Positions 61,304 through 64,000 of a DNA stretch of 64,000 nucleotides are shown here, piece by piece; position 1 is the first letter of the stretch, and every line of letters starts with the position of its first letter. The notes beneath the pieces were generated by a model that was given only the letters and a program-made list of their open reading frames with translations, was not told the origin of the DNA and made no database searches. Origin of the DNA: Nocardia salmonicida NBRC 13393 (lineage in GTDB: Bacteria; Actinomycetota; Actinomycetes; Mycobacteriales; Mycobacteriaceae); the NCBI RefSeq assembly GCF_001613085.1, contig NZ_BDBR01000022.1:62001-126000 (forward strand), read 5' to 3'. The position numbers and the translations under genes were made by a program.

Positions 61304-62038
61304 GTGACCGCGCTCGACTTCTGCTTGCTGGTCGTCGCGGGTTTCTTCACCGGCTTGATCGGTTTCGTCACCGGGATGGCCTCGATCGTCTCCTATCCGG
61401 CGCTGCTGGCCGCCGGTTTGCCGCCCGTCGCGGCCAATGTCACCAATACTGTCGCCATGGTCGCCGTCGGCGTCGGGGCGACCGCCAATTCCGGACGCGA
61501 ACTCGTCGGACGCGGGTCCACGCTGGTGCGCTGGGCGGTGTTGTCGGCGTTGGGTGGGCTTCTCGGTGCGCTCGCACTGCTGGTCGCCCCGGACGGCGCG
61601 TTCGAGGTGGTCGTGCCGTTCCTGGTGGCCATGGCGTCGATCGCGCTGCTGGTGCAACCACTGGTGCGCCGCCACATCGGTGAGCTCAGCGCGCCCTGGA
61701 TCGTGCCGGTCGGCATCCTGCTCACATCGGTGTACGGCGGGTATTTCGGCGCGGGCGCGGGGGTGATCTACCTGTCGATGATGCTGCTGTGCACCTCCGA
61801 ATCCCTCTGGAGCGCCTCGATTCTCAAGAGCTTCCTGCTCGGCATCGCGAACCTGGTCGCCGCGATCGGGTTCGCGGCCTTCGGGCCGGTGCACTGGGGT
61901 GCGGCGCTGGCTCTCGGTGCGGGTGCGCTGGCCGGTGGCTGGTGCGGTCCGCCGGTGGTGAAAGTGATTCCACCGAGCGTCTTGCGGGTGACGGTCGGGA
62001 TCTGCGGACTCGGTCTCGCCGTGTACCTGGCTCGATAG
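61304..62038 (+). CDS. TauE/SafE-family sulfite/anion permease
   Basis: 244 residues. Two homologous halves of four helices each. The N-terminal GLIGFVTGMASIVSYPALLAAG and C-terminal VYGGYFGAGAGVIYL carry the glycine-rich motifs of TauE/SafE proteins, which move sulfite, sulfonates or other small anions. No sulfur genes adjoin it, so the substrate is open. Confidence 0.9.
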   Translation: MTALDFCLLVVAGFFTGLIGFVTGMASIVSYPALLAAGLPPVAANVTNTVAMVAVGVGATANSGRELVGRGSTLVRWAVLSALGGLLGALALLVAPDGAFEVVVPFLVAMASIALLVQPLVRRHIGELSAPWIVPVGILLTSVYGGYFGAGAGVIYLSMMLLCTSESLWSASILKSFLLGIANLVAAIGFAAFGPVHWGAALALGAGALAGGWCGPPVVKVIPPSVLRVTVGICGLGLAVYLAR

Positions 62039-62121
62039 GCGGCCGCGCGGCAGTCGAGGACCGTTGCGCGACTGTGCCCCGCGGGGCCGTTGTTTCGCCT
62101 GCCGGGGTGTGGTGCGGTCCG

Positions 62122-62127
62122 TAGCCT
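62122..62127 (+). promoter_or_regulatory. -10 box (TAGCCT), leaderless pattern
   Basis: TAGCCT lies 7 nt before GTG 62135 and supports that start over in-frame upstream codons. Confidence 0.45.
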
Positions 62128-62134
62128 GGAAGCG

Positions 62135-62923
62135 GTGCACCACTCAGATAGTGAAATCGCCATCCACGCAACAGAGGTCGCTTCGGCAGTGATTCGGTCG
62201 GCGTTCCACGCTCCGCTCACGCGCTACGCCAAACAGGGCGACGACTTCGCCACGCAGGCCGATATCGCGGCCGAGAAAGCCATCCTCGATGTCCTCGCGA
62301 CCGCGTGCCCGGACGACCGGTTCGTCGCCGAGGAATCAGGAGTCACCGGTCCGGCCGGCAGCGACCGCACGTGGTTTGTCGATCCACTCTGTGGCACAAG
62401 GAATTTCGCTGTCGACACCGCGTTCGTGGCGGTCAATGTCGCCCTGCGCGACGGCGACACCGTGACGGCGGCGGCCACCGCCGACCCGTTCGCCGAGGAA
62501 GTGTTCTGGACAGCGGGGGAAGGTGCGTTCCTGCGCGCCGAGGGTCGCGACGAGCCGTTACGGCCGTACTCGGGAAGTCACCTCGTCGATGTCGACCTCG
62601 ACCACCCGTTCCCGTGGTCGACCCCGGCGCGACTATTCGACGCCGAAGGCTTCGCGGGCGAATTCCATCCGCGGGTGTTGTCGACCTCCCTGGCCCTGGT
62701 CTGGGTCGCGGCGGGACGGCGCGCCGCCTACATCACCGGCGGCGATCTCCGTGACAGTGTGCATTTCACCAGCGCGATCGCGGTGTGCCAGGCGGCGGGC
62801 TGCGTGGTCACCGGCCTCGCCGGGCAACCGCTGCACACCCCACCACACGGACTGATCGCGGCCGCGGACGCGCCGACCCACGCCCGACTGGTCGACGCGG
62901 TGGCAGGTCTGCGCGCCGGGTAG
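62135..62923 (+). CDS. Inositol-monophosphatase-like protein with altered metal motif
   Basis: 262 residues, GTG start. Family motifs are present: FATQADIAAEKAI, VAEESG and WFVDPLCGTRNFA, but the canonical DPxDGT is DPLCGT: Asp83 is kept and the second metal-binding Asp is Cys86. The C-terminal WDxAAG motif is also degenerate (LRDSVHFTSAIAVCQAAG). In active IMPases these Asp residues bind Mg2+. The protein may be inactive, use another metal arrangement, or act on another phosphate ester. Confidence 0.85.
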   Translation: MHHSDSEIAIHATEVASAVIRSAFHAPLTRYAKQGDDFATQADIAAEKAILDVLATACPDDRFVAEESGVTGPAGSDRTWFVDPLCGTRNFAVDTAFVAVNVALRDGDTVTAAATADPFAEEVFWTAGEGAFLRAEGRDEPLRPYSGSHLVDVDLDHPFPWSTPARLFDAEGFAGEFHPRVLSTSLALVWVAAGRRAAYITGGDLRDSVHFTSAIAVCQAAGCVVTGLAGQPLHTPPHGLIAAADAPTHARLVDAVAGLRAG

Positions 62924-63099
62924 CACTGGGGTGCATCACAATCGAATCCTTCTCACAGACCCACGTTGTGTGTATCTCAGAGTTTCCTCAACATCGCTGG
63001 GTAGCGTCCGGGCCGTGGCATCGAGGCCTGCGCTGTGTGGCGCCGGTGCGACGCCGTCGCCCAGAGGGCGAGATTCCGACCCGACGTAAGGACGAGTGG

Positions 63100-63597
63100 A
63101 TGAAGTTTCGTAGGACCGGACGAGTCGCGATCGCAGGACTGGCTGTGGTCGCCGCCCTCGGACTGAGTGCGTGCAGTGACGACAAGGGTGACAAGCCCGC
63201 CGCCAAAACCACCACCAGCGCCAAGGCTCAGGGTTCGGCAGCCGCGAACCTGCCCGCCGTGCCGACGGTCGAGCAGCTCAACGCACAGCTCGGCACCTCG
63301 CTGGATCCGGCGGTCCCCAACGACCAGAAGCTGGACTTCGTCCAGGGCATCGAGGCCGATCCCGAGCTGCCGAACCGCCTGGCACAGGCCGTGCAGGACA
63401 ACAACGTCCAGGTGCAGGTCACCGAGGTGACCTCCTTCGGTGACAGCGTCAACGCCAAGGCCAACTTCACCGTCAACGGCCAGACCAATGTCGTCGACGT
63501 GCCGTTTGTGGCCGAAGAGGGCAAGTGGAAGGTCCAGAAGTCGTGGGCCTGCACCATGCTGACCAACCTGGGTCAGACCTCGGTCGCCTGCGCCTGA
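63100..63597 (+). CDS. MTB12/CFP-2-like lipoprotein
   Basis: 165 residues, ATG with AAGGA upstream. Lipoprotein signal with lipobox LSAC (Cys25). A Lys/Thr/Ala-rich spacer (30-50) is followed by an NTF2-like domain (VPTVEQLNAQLGTSLDPAVP to KWKVQKSWACTMLTNLG). It resembles low-molecular-weight antigen MTB12 proteins of mycobacteria. Exported and probably cell-wall or membrane associated; the function is unknown. The 176-bp gap before it shows no gene. Confidence 0.82.
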   Translation: MKFRRTGRVAIAGLAVVAALGLSACSDDKGDKPAAKTTTSAKAQGSAAANLPAVPTVEQLNAQLGTSLDPAVPNDQKLDFVQGIEADPELPNRLAQAVQDNNVQVQVTEVTSFGDSVNAKANFTVNGQTNVVDVPFVAEEGKWKVQKSWACTMLTNLGQTSVACA

Positions 63598-63609
63598 TCG
63601 TTCTCGCCG

Positions 63610-63640
63610 AAGCCCCGTTCGCTCGTCGCGGACGGGGCTT
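63610..63640. terminator. Bidirectional hairpin terminator
   Basis: AAGCCCCGT (63610-63618) and ACGGGGCTT (63632-63640) are perfect 9-bp arms between converging genes, followed by a short T-run on the plus strand. Probably ends both transcripts. Confidence 0.65.
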
Positions 63641-63675
63641 TCGCGCGCCTGCGTGACGCCGCGGTTTCCGCGATC

Positions 63676-64000
63676 TCAGCTGCGCAGCGCCGCCCGATCG
63701 GGATGATCCCAGCGAACGGTCCATGTCGCTTCCTCGGGATGGTCGGCTGTGTGATCGCGCACAGCGGGCAACGTCCAGTGCTGCTCGGCGGGCGTGCGTC
63801 GCAGCGCCGCTTGCGTACTGAGTTCCAAGCGGACCGTGAGATCGAAATCCAGACCGCGACCCAGCAGCATCGGCCCGGCGAGCACCAGCACCAGATCGGC
63901 CTGCGCCACGCGAATCGCCGCCCGTGCGGACCTGTCTCTCTGCTCGTCCCACAGCGCGGGCAGCCAGCGCCCCTCGGTGCGCATCGCGTCCACGATCTCT
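63676..64000 (-). CDS. Uridine-kinase-like protein, 5' end outside window
   Basis: C-terminal 108 residues; the frame is open to the window edge. The sequence VLVLAGPMLLGRGLDFDLTV followed by LRRTP-x4-WTLPAV and C-terminal WDHPDRAAL resembles the late part of actinobacterial uridine-kinase/phosphoribulokinase-like NTPases. The Walker A motif would be upstream of what is visible. Partial, so the call is tentative. Confidence 0.6.
   Translation of the reverse strand, partial: EIVDAMRTEGRWLPALWDEQRDRSARAAIRVAQADLVLVLAGPMLLGRGLDFDLTVRLELSTQAALRRTPAEQHWTLPAVRDHTADHPEEATWTVRWDHPDRAALRS

Noticed and set aside
1..64000. tRNA, rRNA, CRISPR array, insertion sequence or prophage
   Set aside because: No cloverleaf-like sequence, no regularly spaced repeats, no transposase, integrase or phage motif was seen. 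The only tandem repeat is the ACP array.

Overview
The window is high-GC, gene-dense actinobacterial DNA. It most resembles a mycolic-acid-group organism (Mycobacteriales), probably Nocardia or a close relative. The strongest evidence is the block thrS - HIT phosphorylase - pgsA - patA - pimA - LemA/Nudix protein - (MFS) - pdxS at 47.9-56.8 kb, which matches the phosphatidylinositol mannoside neighbourhood of Mycobacterium. Other evidence is the many GTG starts, the 4-bp ATGA/GTGA overlaps, and several start codons lying 6-7 nt behind a TANNNT box, the pattern of leaderless actinobacterial transcripts.

Layout. 0-2.6 kb: end of a MoxR-like AAA ATPase gene, a metallopeptidase-like/VWA partner and a small membrane protein. 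2.8-40 kb: a large lipid/polyketide region. It opens with a reductase, a flavoprotein and an acyl-activating enzyme (2.8-6.5 kb). A leftward operon follows (13.6-6.4 kb: P450, sugar-type binding lipoprotein, TIM-barrel isomerase, two permeases, ATPase, SurE). A LysR gene diverges from it. Then come a hotdog thioesterase, a hydrolase, a PfaD-like enoyl reductase, a long-chain acyl ligase, a second thioesterase, a second flavoprotein, an SGNH hydrolase, a 2309-residue PfaA-like synthase (KS-AT-ACPx3-KR-DH), a separate double-hotdog dehydratase, an MFS exporter, a desaturase, a free ACP, a cyclopropane-synthase-type methyltransferase, a P450, a type II thioesterase, a fatty acyl-AMP ligase and a third P450. 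40-46.6 kb: MBL-fold hydrolase, PtpB-like phosphatase, and two tandem SulP transporter-carbonic anhydrase fusions. 46.6-56.8 kb: PGPGW membrane protein, FhuF-like protein, thrS, the PIM operon, a drug-efflux MFS with a leader, and pdxS. 56.9-64 kb: TetR regulator, two-component system, membrane proteins, TauE/SafE permease, an IMPase-like protein, an MTB12-like lipoprotein and the end of a uridine-kinase-like gene.

How the genes fit together. The 14-40 kb region reads as an iterative PUFA-synthase-type ('secondary lipid') pathway. The FAAL, or an acyl-CoA ligase, would load a fatty acid. The PfaA-like protein, the DH protein and the PfaD-like reductase would extend and process it. The desaturase, methyltransferase, P450s and flavoproteins would tailor it, thioesterases would release it, and an MFS protein would export it. 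No KS-CLF protein and no phosphopantetheinyl transferase occur in the window, so this is not a standard PUFA synthase. The product is unknown. The region is the best candidate for an undescribed system here.
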